Shown: positions 1 through 8,316 of the stretch, piece after piece
Layout of the letters: each line of letters begins with the position of its first letter
Position numbering within the stretch: position 1 is the stretch's first letter
Source: Acidiferrobacteraceae bacterium
Lineage (GTDB): Bacteria; Pseudomonadota; Gammaproteobacteria; Acidiferrobacterales; JAJDNE01
Assembly (NCBI GenBank): GCA_037388825.1
Contig: JARRJV010000023.1
Coordinates: 1 to 52,055 of the forward strand
Direction of reading: 5' to 3'
DNA length: 52,055 nt
Position numbers and translations under genes: made by a program
Notes under the pieces: generated by a model
Told to the model about the DNA's origin: nothing
The model's input: only the letters and a program-made list of their open reading frames with translations
Database searches by the model: none

Positions 1-752
1 CGGACCCCACGGGTGGCGCCGGTATCGCCGCCGACATTGAGGCCATCGGCGCCTTTGCATGCCATCCGGCACCAGTAGTCACGGCGGTCACGGCCCAGGA
101 CACCCGGGGTCTCCGGCAGTTCACCTCCGTAGACCCGGAGTTACTTGTCGCACAGGCACGGGCCGTGCTCGAGGACATGCCAGTCGCGGCGCTCAAGACC
201 GGCATGTTGGGCAACGAGGTGAATGTTGCTGCGGTTGCCACGATCCTTGGCGACTATCCGGAACTTCCGCTGGTGGTCGATCCTGTCACCCGCACGGGCG
301 GAGGCGAAGCCCTGAGTGAAGGGAACCTGGAAGATGCCTACCGCGCGCTGCTGCTGCCACGCGCAACCCTGGTCACCCCGAACACCCTGGAGGCCGCGCG
401 ACTGGCACCGGAGGCCGATACCCCTGACGCCCAGGCGCAGGAACTGATGTCACTGGGGTGCGAGTTCGTTCTGATTACCGGGGGCCATGAAAGCGGCGAT
501 CGGATCGACAACCGCCTCTTTGGCAACCACCGCCTGCTGCAGACATTCTCCCAGGCGCGCCTGCCCCATGACTATCACGGCTCCGGCTGCACCCTTGCAT
601 CGGCCTGTGCCGCCGGCCTGGCCCAGGGCGCGGACCCGGTGACCGCCGTCGGTGCCGCTCTGGATTTCACCTGGCACAGCCTGCGATCCGGTGCTGCCCT
701 CGGCATGGGGCAATACATTCCGAATCGCCGTTGGACCCTGGACGACAACTGA
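1..752 (+). CDS. thiD: hydroxymethylpyrimidine/phosphomethylpyrimidine kinase ThiD, 5' truncated by window
   Basis: Phosphorylates HMP and HMP-P to HMP-PP, the pyrimidine half of thiamine. The open frame enters the window at base 3 with DPTGGAGIAADI, the N-terminal substrate/ATP loop of the PfkB-like ThiD fold, and continues through an ALKTGMLG segment, a VDPVTRTGGGE segment and the C-terminal GSGCTLASA anion-hole motif that carries the catalytic residues. Only the first few residues are missing. The stop lies just before or inside the start of thiE, so the two thiamine genes are translationally coupled; HMP-PP made here is the substrate of ThiE. Confident assignment. Confidence 0.93.
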   Translation, partial: DPTGGAGIAADIEAIGAFACHPAPVVTAVTAQDTRGLRQFTSVDPELLVAQARAVLEDMPVAALKTGMLGNEVNVAAVATILGDYPELPLVVDPVTRTGGGEALSEGNLEDAYRALLLPRATLVTPNTLEAARLAPEADTPDAQAQELMSLGCEFVLITGGHESGDRIDNRLFGNHRLLQTFSQARLPHDYHGSGCTLASACAAGLAQGADPVTAVGAALDFTWHSLRSGAALGMGQYIPNRRWTLDDN

Positions 753-754
753 TC

Positions 755-1453
755 GTGGACCGGGGAAAGTACGCGGCCGTGTCGGGTCTGTACGTCATCG
801 CCGACACCTCCCTGATCCCTGGTGACCGGCTTGCCGAAGTCGTGGAACAGGCGATCCGCGGCGGGGCACGCCTGGTGCAGTATCGGGACAAGGGAACGGA
901 TGCAGACAGGCGGCGCCAGCAGGCACAGAAACTCGCAACACTCTGCCGACGATACCGGGTGCCGTTCCTGGTGAATGACGACATCGAACTGGCCGCCGCC
1001 GTAGGCGCCGATGGCGTGCACCTGGGACGCGAGGACGAATCCGTTGCCGAGGCCCGGAGGTCATTGGGCAGCGAGGCACTTGTCGGCGTATCCTGCTACA
1101 ACGACATCGCGCGCGCGCGGGATGCGCAGGCAGCCGGCGCCGACTATATCGCCTTCGGCAGTTTTTTCCCATCGAGCACCAAACCGGAAGCGGTGCGCGC
1201 GGATACGGCGCTGTTGCAGGAGGCGCACGGCTTGCTGTCCCTGCCCGTGGTTGCCATTGGCGGCATCACCCCCGAAAATGGCGCCGAACTGATCGCCGCC
1301 GGCGCCGATGCCCTGGCCGTCATCACCGGTGTGTTTGCCAGCGACAACATCACCGCGGCGGCGGCGCGCTATGCCCGACTGTTCGAACGAAGGTCATCCG
1401 ACGAAGCAGGTCCGCACGAAAACCCGATATCAGGAAACACCCATGAGCAATAA
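755..1453 (+). CDS. thiE: thiamine-phosphate synthase ThiE
   Basis: Joins HMP-PP and hydroxyethylthiazole phosphate to give thiamine phosphate. The TIM-barrel shows the family signatures in order: [10 protein letters not shown] near the start, VQYRDKGTD (pyrophosphate-binding Arg/Lys), [43 protein letters not shown] and [11 protein letters not shown]. The start is uncertain: TTG at 731, GTG at 755 and GTG at 779 are in frame; family proteins usually begin just before GLYxIxD, so 755 or 779 is preferred and 731 would overlap thiD by 22 bases. The last codons overlap the hemL start by 11 bases, giving a thiD-thiE-hemL transcription unit. The C-terminal tail of about 20 residues after the barrel is not conserved and may exist only because of that overlap. 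Confidence 0.93.
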   Translation: MDRGKYAAVSGLYVIADTSLIPGDRLAEVVEQAIRGGARLVQYRDKGTDADRRRQQAQKLATLCRRYRVPFLVNDDIELAAAVGADGVHLGREDESVAEARRSLGSEALVGVSCYNDIARARDAQAAGADYIAFGSFFPSSTKPEAVRADTALLQEAHGLLSLPVVAIGGITPENGAELIAAGADALAVITGVFASDNITAAAARYARLFERRSSDEAGPHENPISGNTHEQ

Positions 1454-2729
1454 ATCTTCAGAGCTGTTTCAACGCGCGAGCAAACACATCCCCGGGGGCG
1501 TCAATTCCCCGGTACGCGCCTTCAAGGGAGTGGGTGGTGACCCCGTTTTCTTCAACCGGGGCAAGGGCCCGTTTCTGTGGGACGAGGACGGCCAGCGCTA
1601 CATCGACTACGTCGGGTCCTGGGGGCCCATGATCCTCGGCCACGCCCACCCGGCGGTCATCGAGGCGGTCAAGCGGACCGCGGACCACGGTCTCGGCTTT
1701 GGCGCGCCCACCCGCATCGAGATTGAGATGGCCGAACGGGTGTGTGAACTGGTGCCATCGGTGGAATCGGTGCGCATGGTCAGCTCCGGAACCGAGGCAA
1801 CCATGAGTGCGATTCGGCTGGCGCGTGGGTTCACCGGTCGCGACAAGATCATCAAGTTCGAGGGTTGCTACCACGGCCACTCGGATTCCCTGCTGGTAAA
1901 AGCGGGCTCCGGCGCGCTGACTCTTGGGGTCCCGACTTCACCCGGGGTACCGACGGCGGTGGCCGAGAACACCATTACTCTGGAATACAACAATGCCGAG
2001 CAGGTGGAGTCGGTCCTGGGGGAAATGGGCGGGCAGATCGCGTGCGTGATTGTGGAACCGGTGGCGGGCAATATGAACTGCGTGCCCCCGGCCCCCGGAT
2101 TTCTCGAAGGCCTGCGCAGCGCCTGCGACCGCAGCGGCGCCGTGCTGATCTTCGACGAGGTGATGACCGGTTTCCGCGTCGCCCGCGGCGGTGCCCAGGA
2201 GCACTACGGGATTGCACCCGACCTCACCACCCTGGGGAAGGTGATCGGCGGGGGTCTGCCGGTGGGAGCCTTTGGCGGCCGGCACGACATCATGGAACAA
2301 ATCGCACCCACCGGCCCGGTGTACCAGGCAGGGACCCTTTCCGGAAATCCGCTGGCCATGGCCGCCGGCCTGGCGACACTGAATGAGTTGTCCATCGACG
2401 GCTTCCACGCAGCACTGACGGAACGGACCGCGGCACTGGCCGGGGGGCTGGCCGATATCGGCCGCGAGGCCGGGGTGCCGCTGCTCACCCAATCGGTTGG
2501 CGGCATGTTCGGGATCTTCTTCACCGAGGCGGAGCGCGTGGAGCGTTTCTCCCAGGTGATGGCCTGCAATATCGAGCACTTCCGCGGCTTCTTCCACGGC
2601 ATGCTGGACCGGGGCGTCTACCTGGCCCCGTCGGCCTTCGAGGCCGGCTTCGTCTCCGCCGCCCACGGCACGGACGAGATCGACCAGACCCTGACCACGG
2701 CCCGCACCGTGCTTTCGACGCTCGCCTGA
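1443..2729 (+). CDS. hemL: glutamate-1-semialdehyde 2,1-aminomutase HemL
   Basis: PLP enzyme that converts glutamate-1-semialdehyde to 5-aminolevulinate, the C5-pathway entry to heme. At 428 residues it has the usual length. Visible motifs are the N-terminal [17 protein letters not shown], the [19 protein letters not shown]-phosphate loop, [20 protein letters not shown], and [18 protein letters not shown] with the Schiff-base lysine in TLGK. The ATG at 1443 was chosen because it directly precedes the conserved start; the frame itself is open further upstream inside thiE. The overlap with thiE suggests coupled translation. A hairpin follows 13 bases after the stop. Confidence 0.97.
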   Translation: MSNKSSELFQRASKHIPGGVNSPVRAFKGVGGDPVFFNRGKGPFLWDEDGQRYIDYVGSWGPMILGHAHPAVIEAVKRTADHGLGFGAPTRIEIEMAERVCELVPSVESVRMVSSGTEATMSAIRLARGFTGRDKIIKFEGCYHGHSDSLLVKAGSGALTLGVPTSPGVPTAVAENTITLEYNNAEQVESVLGEMGGQIACVIVEPVAGNMNCVPPAPGFLEGLRSACDRSGAVLIFDEVMTGFRVARGGAQEHYGIAPDLTTLGKVIGGGLPVGAFGGRHDIMEQIAPTGPVYQAGTLSGNPLAMAAGLATLNELSIDGFHAALTERTAALAGGLADIGREAGVPLLTQSVGGMFGIFFTEAERVERFSQVMACNIEHFRGFFHGMLDRGVYLAPSAFEAGFVSAAHGTDEIDQTLTTARTVLSTLA

Positions 2730-2730
2730 G

Positions 2731-2768
2731 AAAAAACAAAAAGGCCGGGCGAAGCCCGGCCAAAGTTA
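2731..2768. terminator. bidirectional intrinsic terminator between hemL and the convergent cytochrome gene
   Basis: A perfect 8-bp stem GGCCGGGC/GCCCGGCC at 2743-2761 closes a GAA loop. On its left are A runs (2731-2742), which read as a U-rich tail for transcripts from the minus strand; on the plus side the tail is weaker. It therefore best serves the minus-strand unit ending at 2799 and probably also stops hemL transcripts. Confidence 0.8.
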
Positions 2769-2798
2769 TTGCACCCCTACGCTTTTTCTTAGCGTTTT

Positions 2799-3035
2799 TC
2801 AGCTGACGAGGATGTTCTCCTCGCCAAATCGAACCGTTGCGACGGAGGGCTGGATGATTTCCTCGCTCAGGGCGATGTCGATGCCGAGAATGGACACCAG
2901 GTCGTAGTGGTCCTGTACCCCGGGAAGCTCCTCACGCAGGTAGCCATAGTGAGTTTCATTCATGTAGACCAGATTCGGCTTGGCGCCGTGATTGAACTCG
3001 TAGTCATTCACCAGGTTTACGATATGGCTCAGCAT
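2799..3035 (-). CDS. small conserved-looking protein of unknown function, 78 aa
   Basis: I do not recognise a function. The protein begins MLSHIVNLVNDYEFNHG, has no signal peptide or membrane segment, is acidic and looks like a compact cytoplasmic domain (NETHYGYLREELPG, then IALSEEIIQPS). An own start is supported by a GAGGA ribosome-binding sequence about 9 bases before the ATG at 3035. It lies in the same frame as the upstream cytochrome c4 gene with no stop between them, so it can also be read as the C-terminal part of a fusion. The independent Shine-Dalgarno and the low-complexity, cysteine-containing linker favour a separate gene. A terminator follows at 2743-2761. Confidence 0.6.
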   Translation of the reverse strand: MLSHIVNLVNDYEFNHGAKPNLVYMNETHYGYLREELPGVQDHYDLVSILGIDIALSEEIIQPSVATVRFGEENILVS

Positions 3036-3830
3036 CGTCTTGTCCTCGTTGACCCGTTGTTGCCCTTGGAGCGCACTGCCCTGCTCCGTCACGGATATAC
3101 AAAGCAAGGCCCGTGCCAAACCGGGCAACGGGCAATAGGCACAGAAAATCAGTAACTTACGTAGGAGAAGACAGGCGAGGCGAGAAGACGGGGGATTCCG
3201 GCTGGCCGCAGACCGGCAGTCGGAATTCGTGAGACCTTCCATATAGGCGGATACGGCCTTGATCTCATCCAGGGACATGGAAAAGGCGATGTCCTGCATG
3301 GTCTTGTTGTCGTTGGTCCGGGTCCCATTCTTGAACGCGATCAGCTGCTTTTCCAGGTAAGCCGCATACTGGCCCGAAACCCGGGGGAAATTCGGTGGCA
3401 CGCCCATTCCCGACGGTCCATGGCAACCCATGCAGGCAGGGACCTTGGTGCGGGAGTTTCCCCCGCGGTATAGCAGCTCACCCTGTTTGGCCAGCTTCAT
3501 GTTGGTGGTTCCAATCCGGGTCATCGTCTGGCTGGCGAAATAGGCACCCAGGTTTTCCTGGTCACTCTTGCTCAGCCCGGTCGCCTGGGACGACATCACC
3601 GGATCCTTGCGCGCGCCGCTTTGGAAATCGGCCAGCTGTTTGGCGATGTAGTCGGCGTGCTGGCCCGCCAGCTTGGGGAACGTGGGCGCGGCACTGTTAC
3701 CGTCGGCGCCGTGGCAGCCGGCACAACGACCCGCCAGGGCCTTGCCCGCCTGGGCCGTTCCGGCGGCCGGCGTTGCCGGGCTCATGGCCAACAGGCCCAG
3801 GCCAGCCAGGACAATCATGATTCTTTTCAT
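2799..3830 (-). CDS. diheme cytochrome c4, reading through into a downstream small gene
   Basis: Periplasmic electron carrier, usually feeding terminal oxidases. Residues 1-23 form a signal peptide; heme-binding CAGCH lies at 36-40 and CMGCH at 133-137, each in a cytochrome c4 half-domain (FPKLAGQ and FPRVSGQ segments, then YFASQ and YMEGL). The normal family end is at about residue 201-205. Here the frame stays open for some 64 further codons of unconserved sequence with extra cysteines and then enters the 78-aa gene in frame, giving 343 residues. Either the cytochrome stop codon has been lost or this is a genuine fusion; stop loss looks likelier. An imperfect inverted repeat at 3195-3226 lies just past the expected end. 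The start has an AGGAAA ribosome site. Confidence 0.85.
   Translation of the reverse strand: MKRIMIVLAGLGLLAMSPATPAAGTAQAGKALAGRCAGCHGADGNSAAPTFPKLAGQHADYIAKQLADFQSGARKDPVMSSQATGLSKSDQENLGAYFASQTMTRIGTTNMKLAKQGELLYRGGNSRTKVPACMGCHGPSGMGVPPNFPRVSGQYAAYLEKQLIAFKNGTRTNDNKTMQDIAFSMSLDEIKAVSAYMEGLTNSDCRSAASRNPPSSRLACLLLRKLLIFCAYCPLPGLARALLCISVTEQGSALQGQQRVNEDKTMLSHIVNLVNDYEFNHGAKPNLVYMNETHYGYLREELPGVQDHYDLVSILGIDIALSEEIIQPSVATVRFGEENILVS
3195..3226. repeat. imperfect inverted repeat just after the expected cytochrome c4 end
   Basis: Arms ATTCCGGCTG (3195-3204) and CAGTCGGAAT (3217-3226) pair over ten positions with one G-T wobble, around a 12-base loop. It sits in the linker that joins the cytochrome to the small downstream frame and could be a remnant terminator or an mRNA-stability structure; there is no U tract. 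Confidence 0.4.
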
Positions 3831-4006
3831 GCGCTTTTCCTCTCCAAGTTTCCGCTTGCGTTCTGTTTCTGCGCCGGATTCCGGCCTGGCGTGCAGGCGG
3901 ACAATGGTACACTCGGGCCGACCCCGCAGCCCTGGGTTCCGGAACGGTAGTAAAGGTAGTTTAGGGCCGCCTTATATATCAAGAGCCCGTAACGAGGTCA
4001 ATTTTG

Positions 4007-4693
4007 GTGAAAAACCTGTCAGTTTTGTTCCGGTCAGCCGAGTTCACCCGCGGCGCGCCGTCCCTGTCCGCGTTGCCGCCGGACGAGGGACTAGAGGTGG
4101 CCTTTGCCGGGCGCTCCAATGCCGGGAAATCCAGTGCCCTCAATGCCCTGACCGAACGCAAGGCCCTGGCGCGCACCAGCCGGACCCCGGGCCGCACGCA
4201 GCACATCAACTTTTTCGACCTGCACACGGCGGATCCCGAGCGCCGGCTGGTGGACCTGCCGGGCTATGGCTACGCCAAGATCACCCAGTCCGTGCGCCGG
4301 CAATGGGAAAAGACCATGCACCGCTACCTGGAAACCCGGGGCAGCCTGCGGGGCCTGGTGCTGGTTTCCGACATCCGCCACGCCCTGACCGAGGGAGATC
4401 AATTGATGCTCGACTGGTGCGCCGCGGCGGACATGCCCGTGCACATCCTGCTGACCAAGGCGGACAAGCTGAGCCGGGGCCAGGTCGCCGCCGCCCGTCT
4501 GAAGGTGGAACGCGAGCTCGCCGAACGCTGGCCCGGGGCCACCGCCCAGGCCTTCTCGGCGCCAAAACGCGAGGGCGTGGAAGCGGCCAGGGAACGGATC
4601 GCCGCCTGGCTGGAGTACGACATTTCCAGCGGACAAAAAAAGACCCCGGATAAAGGGAGGATAACCGGGGCCGCAAAAAATCCTAGATATTAG
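4007..4693 (+). CDS. engB: ribosome-biogenesis GTPase EngB (YihA/YsxC)
   Basis: Essential small GTPase needed for large-subunit assembly and cell division. The G1 loop GRSNAGKSS, G3 DLPGYGYAK, and G4 TKADK are all present, as is the family sequence RTSRTPGRTQHINFF around G2. GTG at 4007 follows a GAGG ribosome site (3994-3997) at the usual distance and places translation just before the conserved KNLSVLFRSAEF; TTG at 4004 is the alternative. The C-terminal 25 residues are lysine/arginine rich and overlie a C/G hairpin (CCCCGG...CCGGGG, about 4643-4670). The gene faces polA, the same arrangement as in E. coli and Pseudomonas. Confidence 0.95.
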   Translation: MKNLSVLFRSAEFTRGAPSLSALPPDEGLEVAFAGRSNAGKSSALNALTERKALARTSRTPGRTQHINFFDLHTADPERRLVDLPGYGYAKITQSVRRQWEKTMHRYLETRGSLRGLVLVSDIRHALTEGDQLMLDWCAAADMPVHILLTKADKLSRGQVAAARLKVERELAERWPGATAQAFSAPKREGVEAARERIAAWLEYDISSGQKKTPDKGRITGAAKNPRY

Positions 4694-4752
4694 GGTATCC
4701 AGGAGTACCCGCTCAGGGAGGAGGAGCGGGTGGGACGGTCGGGCGACCGTCC
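4690..4752 (+). other. two adjacent hairpins between engB and polA (possible small RNA locus)
   Basis: Between the convergent engB and polA stops lie two back-to-back stem-loops: ACCCGCTC/GAGCGGGT (4707-4714 with 4724-4731) and GGACGGTCG/CGACCGTCC (4733-4752). In E. coli the Spot 42 RNA, and in Pseudomonas the ErsA RNA, are encoded at this position. The stretch starting TAGGGTA at 4691 recalls the 5' end of Spot 42, but the similarity is short. No U tract follows, so this could equally be a terminator pair for engB. The rest of the gap (4753-4856) shows nothing clear. Confidence 0.3.
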
Positions 4753-4856
4753 ACGCATGTATAGACAGGTGGGACGGAAAAAGTTCACGACAGCCCCGCG
4801 GTTTACATGTTTTTACAATCCCCGAAACCTAACCCGAACTTTACGCGTTCTTGCGC

Positions 4857-7559
4857 CTAGTGGGCCTCGTCCCAATTAGCGCCATGGCCGATGTCCACCA
4901 CCAGCGGCACCGCCAGGTTGGCGACTCCCACCATGTGGGTGCGCACCCGCTCCTCCGCCTGCGCCAAGTGTTCGCGCGGCAACTCGAACACCAGTTCGTC
5001 GTGCACCTGCATGATCATGCGCACCTCCGGAGCTTCGCATTCGATCCAGTGGTGCACGGCGATCATGGCCAGCTTGATCAGGTCCGCGGCCGTACCCTGC
5101 ATGGGGGCATTGATCGCGGTGCGTTCGGCGTACTGCCTCCGGTTCATGTTGCTGGCACCGATATCGGGGACGTGCAACCGACGCCCGAACAGGGTTTCCA
5201 CATAGCCCTTTTCCTTCGCCGACGTCCTGGTCCGGTCCATGTACTCACGCACACCCGGATAGCGGGCGAAGTACAGGTCAATGTATTCCTGGGCTGCGGC
5301 CCGCTCGATCTTCAACTGCCGCGAGAGACCGAAGGCGGACATGCCGTAGATCAGACCGAAGTTGATGGCCTTGGCCGCCCGCCGCTGCTCGTCACTGACC
5401 TCGTCCGGCGGCGTGGCGAACACCTCGGCAGCAGTGGAGCGGTGCACATCGGCGCCCTCCCGAAATGCCTGGCACAAGCCCTCGTCGCCCGACAGGTGGG
5501 CCATGATGCGCAGCTCGATCTGCGAATAGTCCGCCGACAGAATGATATTGCCCTCATCCGGCACGAAGGCCTGGCGGATGCGTCGCCCCTCGGCCGAGCG
5601 CACGGGGATGTTCTGCAGGTTTGGATCCGAGGACGACAGGCGGCCGGTGGCGGCCACCGCCTGATGATAGGAGGTGTGCACGCGACCCGTTCGGGCATTC
5701 ACCATCTCCGGCAACTTGTCCGTGTAGGTGGACTTGAGTTTTGCCAGGCCGCGCCACTCCAGGATGCGCTGCGGCAAGGGGTAGTCCAGGGCCAGTTCCT
5801 GCAATACCTCCTCGGCCGTGGACGGTGCGCCCTTGGGCGTCTTCTTCAGGACCGGAAGGCCGAGCTTGTCGTACAGGATTTCCTGAATCTGTTTCGGCGA
5901 GGCCATGTTGAATGGCTGCCCGGCCAGGTCCTGCGCCTCCTGTTCCACCTCGACCATCCGTTTCGCCAGTTCCCGGCTTTGCTTCTGCAGCATGACCACA
6001 TCGATGCCAACGCCGTTGCGCTCCATGCGCGAAAGCACGGGCACCAAAGGCATCTCGATCTCACGAAAGACCTTTTCCAGGGATGGGACTTCCTGCAGTC
6101 GCGGCCACAGGGTTTCGTGCAACCGCAGGGTGATGTCGGCATCCTCGGCGGCATAGGGTCCGGCCTGTTCCAGCGGCACCTCGCTGAACACAAGCTGGCC
6201 CTTGCCCTTGCCCGCCACCTCTTCGTACTTGATGGTCTTGTGGCCGAGATACTTCAACGCCAGGCTGTCCATGTCGTGACGGGAGGCGGTGGAATCGAGC
6301 ACGTAGGATTCAAGCATGGTGTCGTAGGCAAACCCACGCATCTGGAATTCATAGCGCGCCAGCACACTCATGTCGTACTTAACGTTCTGCCCGACCTTGA
6401 TACGTTCAGGATCTTCCAGCAGCGGCCTGAGTTGCGCCAATACCGTGTCCCGGTCCAGCTGCACCGGCGTATCGGGATAGTCATGAGCCAGGGGCACGTA
6501 GGCGCCGCTGCCGGCGCGGTCACTGAACGACACGCCTACCAGTTCCGCCTGCTGGGCATCGATGCTGGTGGTTTCGGTGTCAAAGGCGAACACATCGGCG
6601 ACGGCCAGGCGTTTCATCCAGACTTCGAAGCGATCCATGTCCAGAACGGTTTCGTAATCCTCCTGTGCCTTCTCCACTGACGCGGCATTGGCCCCGCCGA
6701 GTTCGGCCAGCCAGGTGCGGAACTCAAGCCGCGCAAACAGTTCGCGCAGTGCTTCATCGTCGTGGCCGTCACGGGCGAGATCTTCAGGCGCCACCGCCAG
6801 TTCCACGTCCCGGCGGATGGTCACCAGCTCCCGGCTCACCTTCAGCTGCTTGAGCGCGGTGCGCAGGCTTTCGCCGACCTTACCTTTGATTTCGTCGGCA
6901 TGTTGCACGACTCCGTCAAAAGAACCGTATTGCTCCAGCCACTTCACGGCGGTCTTCGGTCCCACGCCCGGAACCCCGGGGACGTTGTCGGAGACGTCAC
7001 CCACGAGCGTGAGGTAATCGATCATGCGTTCCGGCGGCACGCCGAATTTCTGCACCACGCCGTCGTGGTCATAGACTGCGTCCTTCATGGTATCGACCAT
7101 GCGCACGTGTTCATTCACCAGTTGCGCCAGGTCTTTGTCGCCGGAAGAGATCACGGTTTCCCGCCCCTCGGCGGCGGCCTGGTTCGCCAGGGTGCCGATG
7201 ACGTCATCCGCCTCCACACCCTCCACTGACAGCACCGGGATCCCCATGGCGCGCACGATCTCGTGCACCAGGGGCACCTGGGGACGCAGGTCCTCGGGCA
7301 TGGGGGGCCGATTGGCCTTGTATTCGGGATAGATGTCGTTGCGAAAGCTCTTGCCTTTGGCGTCGAAAATCACCGCGATATACTGGGGATCGTAATCCGT
7401 CAGCAGTTTGCGCAGCATATTGGTCATGCCGTAGATCGCCCCGGTTTTCTCGCCGGTCGAGGTACTGAGGGCGGGCATGGCGTGAAACGCCCGATACAGA
7501 TAGGATGAACCGTCAACCAGGACCAGGGGCCTGGTTTCCGGTTTGCTTTCGGAATTCAT
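4857..7559 (-). CDS. polA: DNA polymerase I PolA
   Basis: Repair and Okazaki-processing polymerase, 900 residues. All three domains look intact. The N-terminal 5'-nuclease has VDGSSYLYRAFHAMP and VSGDKDLAQL-like (ISSGDKDLAQLV) motifs; the 3'-5' exonuclease has AFDTETTS; the polymerase has motif A DYSQIELRIMAHLSGD, the O-helix segment KAINFGLIYGMSAFGL and motif C QVHDELVFE. The exonuclease residues being present argues for a proofreading enzyme of the E. coli type. The ATG at 7559 lies only 42 bases from the divergent LOG-family gene, so promoters for both are compressed into that gap or lie inside the neighbouring genes. Confidence 0.98.
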   Translation of the reverse strand: MNSESKPETRPLVLVDGSSYLYRAFHAMPALSTSTGEKTGAIYGMTNMLRKLLTDYDPQYIAVIFDAKGKSFRNDIYPEYKANRPPMPEDLRPQVPLVHEIVRAMGIPVLSVEGVEADDVIGTLANQAAAEGRETVISSGDKDLAQLVNEHVRMVDTMKDAVYDHDGVVQKFGVPPERMIDYLTLVGDVSDNVPGVPGVGPKTAVKWLEQYGSFDGVVQHADEIKGKVGESLRTALKQLKVSRELVTIRRDVELAVAPEDLARDGHDDEALRELFARLEFRTWLAELGGANAASVEKAQEDYETVLDMDRFEVWMKRLAVADVFAFDTETTSIDAQQAELVGVSFSDRAGSGAYVPLAHDYPDTPVQLDRDTVLAQLRPLLEDPERIKVGQNVKYDMSVLARYEFQMRGFAYDTMLESYVLDSTASRHDMDSLALKYLGHKTIKYEEVAGKGKGQLVFSEVPLEQAGPYAAEDADITLRLHETLWPRLQEVPSLEKVFREIEMPLVPVLSRMERNGVGIDVVMLQKQSRELAKRMVEVEQEAQDLAGQPFNMASPKQIQEILYDKLGLPVLKKTPKGAPSTAEEVLQELALDYPLPQRILEWRGLAKLKSTYTDKLPEMVNARTGRVHTSYHQAVAATGRLSSSDPNLQNIPVRSAEGRRIRQAFVPDEGNIILSADYSQIELRIMAHLSGDEGLCQAFREGADVHRSTAAEVFATPPDEVSDEQRRAAKAINFGLIYGMSAFGLSRQLKIERAAAQEYIDLYFARYPGVREYMDRTRTSAKEKGYVETLFGRRLHVPDIGASNMNRRQYAERTAINAPMQGTAADLIKLAMIAVHHWIECEAPEVRMIMQVHDELVFELPREHLAQAEERVRTHMVGVANLAVPLVVDIGHGANWDEAH

Positions 7560-7601
7560 TTTTCTGGTACCAACCCTTTTCTATGCCGACCCGGTGCAAT
7601 C

Positions 7602-8270
7602 ATGAATGGTGACAGTTCCAGTCACGACAAGAAGGTCCCCACCTCCCTGCCTTCGGGCGTCATGTCCCGTGAATCGTGGAAAATTTTCCAGATCATGGCG
7701 GAATTCGTCGACGGTTTCGAGCACCTGTCCCTGATTCAGCCTTCGGTCAGCATTTTCGGCTCCGCCCGCACGCGCCCCGAACACGAACACTACCTGCTGG
7801 CGGAAGAGATCGCACGCCGTTTGTCCGTAGCCGGTTTTGCCGTCATCAGTGGCGGCGGTCCGGGCATCATGGAGGCCGCGAACAAGGGCGCCCAGGGCGG
7901 ACAGGACATCAGTCTCAGCTTCCAGCACTTCTTCGCACGCAAGGTGATGTTCGTGAAATACGCCAAGGCATACGTGGTCATGCCCGGCGGCTTCGGCACC
8001 CTGGATGAGGTGATCGAGGCCCTGACCCTGATCCAGACGGGCAAGAGCGTGCGCATGCCGATCATTCTCGTGCACCGGCCCTTCTGGACGGGTCTCGTGG
8101 ACTGGTTCCGTGACACCCTGATCACCGAAGGTGTAATCAGCCCGGAAGACATGGACCTGTTCACGATCGTGGATACCGCCGACGAGGCCCTGGACACCAT
8201 TTTTTCCTTCTACGAGAAGAGCGGTTTCGAGACCTCGGAAAAGGAACAGGAAATCAAACTGAATCTGTAG
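7602..8270 (+). CDS. LOG-family (TIGR00730-type) nucleotide phosphoribohydrolase-like protein with an internal deletion
   Basis: LOG-family Rossmann proteins cleave nucleoside 5'-monophosphates (cytokinin riboside phosphates in the best-known members). The P-loop-like GGGPGIMEAANKGA and the hallmark PGGFGTLDE are both here. Between them, however, the strand carrying the family's G-x-NI-x-LP-x-E sequence is absent: only about a dozen residues (QGGQDISLSFQH) separate NKGA from FFARK, against roughly thirty in relatives I know. The reading frame is kept, so this is an in-frame loss of about 20 residues, real or from assembly. Whether the enzyme is active is doubtful. It is followed after 46 bases by thrB on the same strand. 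Confidence 0.85.
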   Translation: MNGDSSSHDKKVPTSLPSGVMSRESWKIFQIMAEFVDGFEHLSLIQPSVSIFGSARTRPEHEHYLLAEEIARRLSVAGFAVISGGGPGIMEAANKGAQGGQDISLSFQHFFARKVMFVKYAKAYVVMPGGFGTLDEVIEALTLIQTGKSVRMPIILVHRPFWTGLVDWFRDTLITEGVISPEDMDLFTIVDTADEALDTIFSFYEKSGFETSEKEQEIKLNL

Positions 8271-8316
8271 CTTCGTCGCGGCCAGAGGGGCAACGACGAA
8301 AACTTCGAACAAGACC

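Noticed and set aside
3673-4653. Long plus-strand open frame overlapping cytochrome and engB starts
   Set aside because: Arginine/proline-rich shadow frame of GC-rich DNA; the real proteins in this stretch are the cytochrome and EngB.
4643-4670. CCCCGG/CCGGGG hairpin at the end of engB
   Set aside because: It lies within the coding frame and has only a short A run after it; could attenuate but I see no proper terminator.
4851-6680. 609-codon plus-strand frame opposite polA
   Set aside because: Antisense shadow of the polymerase; composition is that of a complement frame and no family motifs occur.
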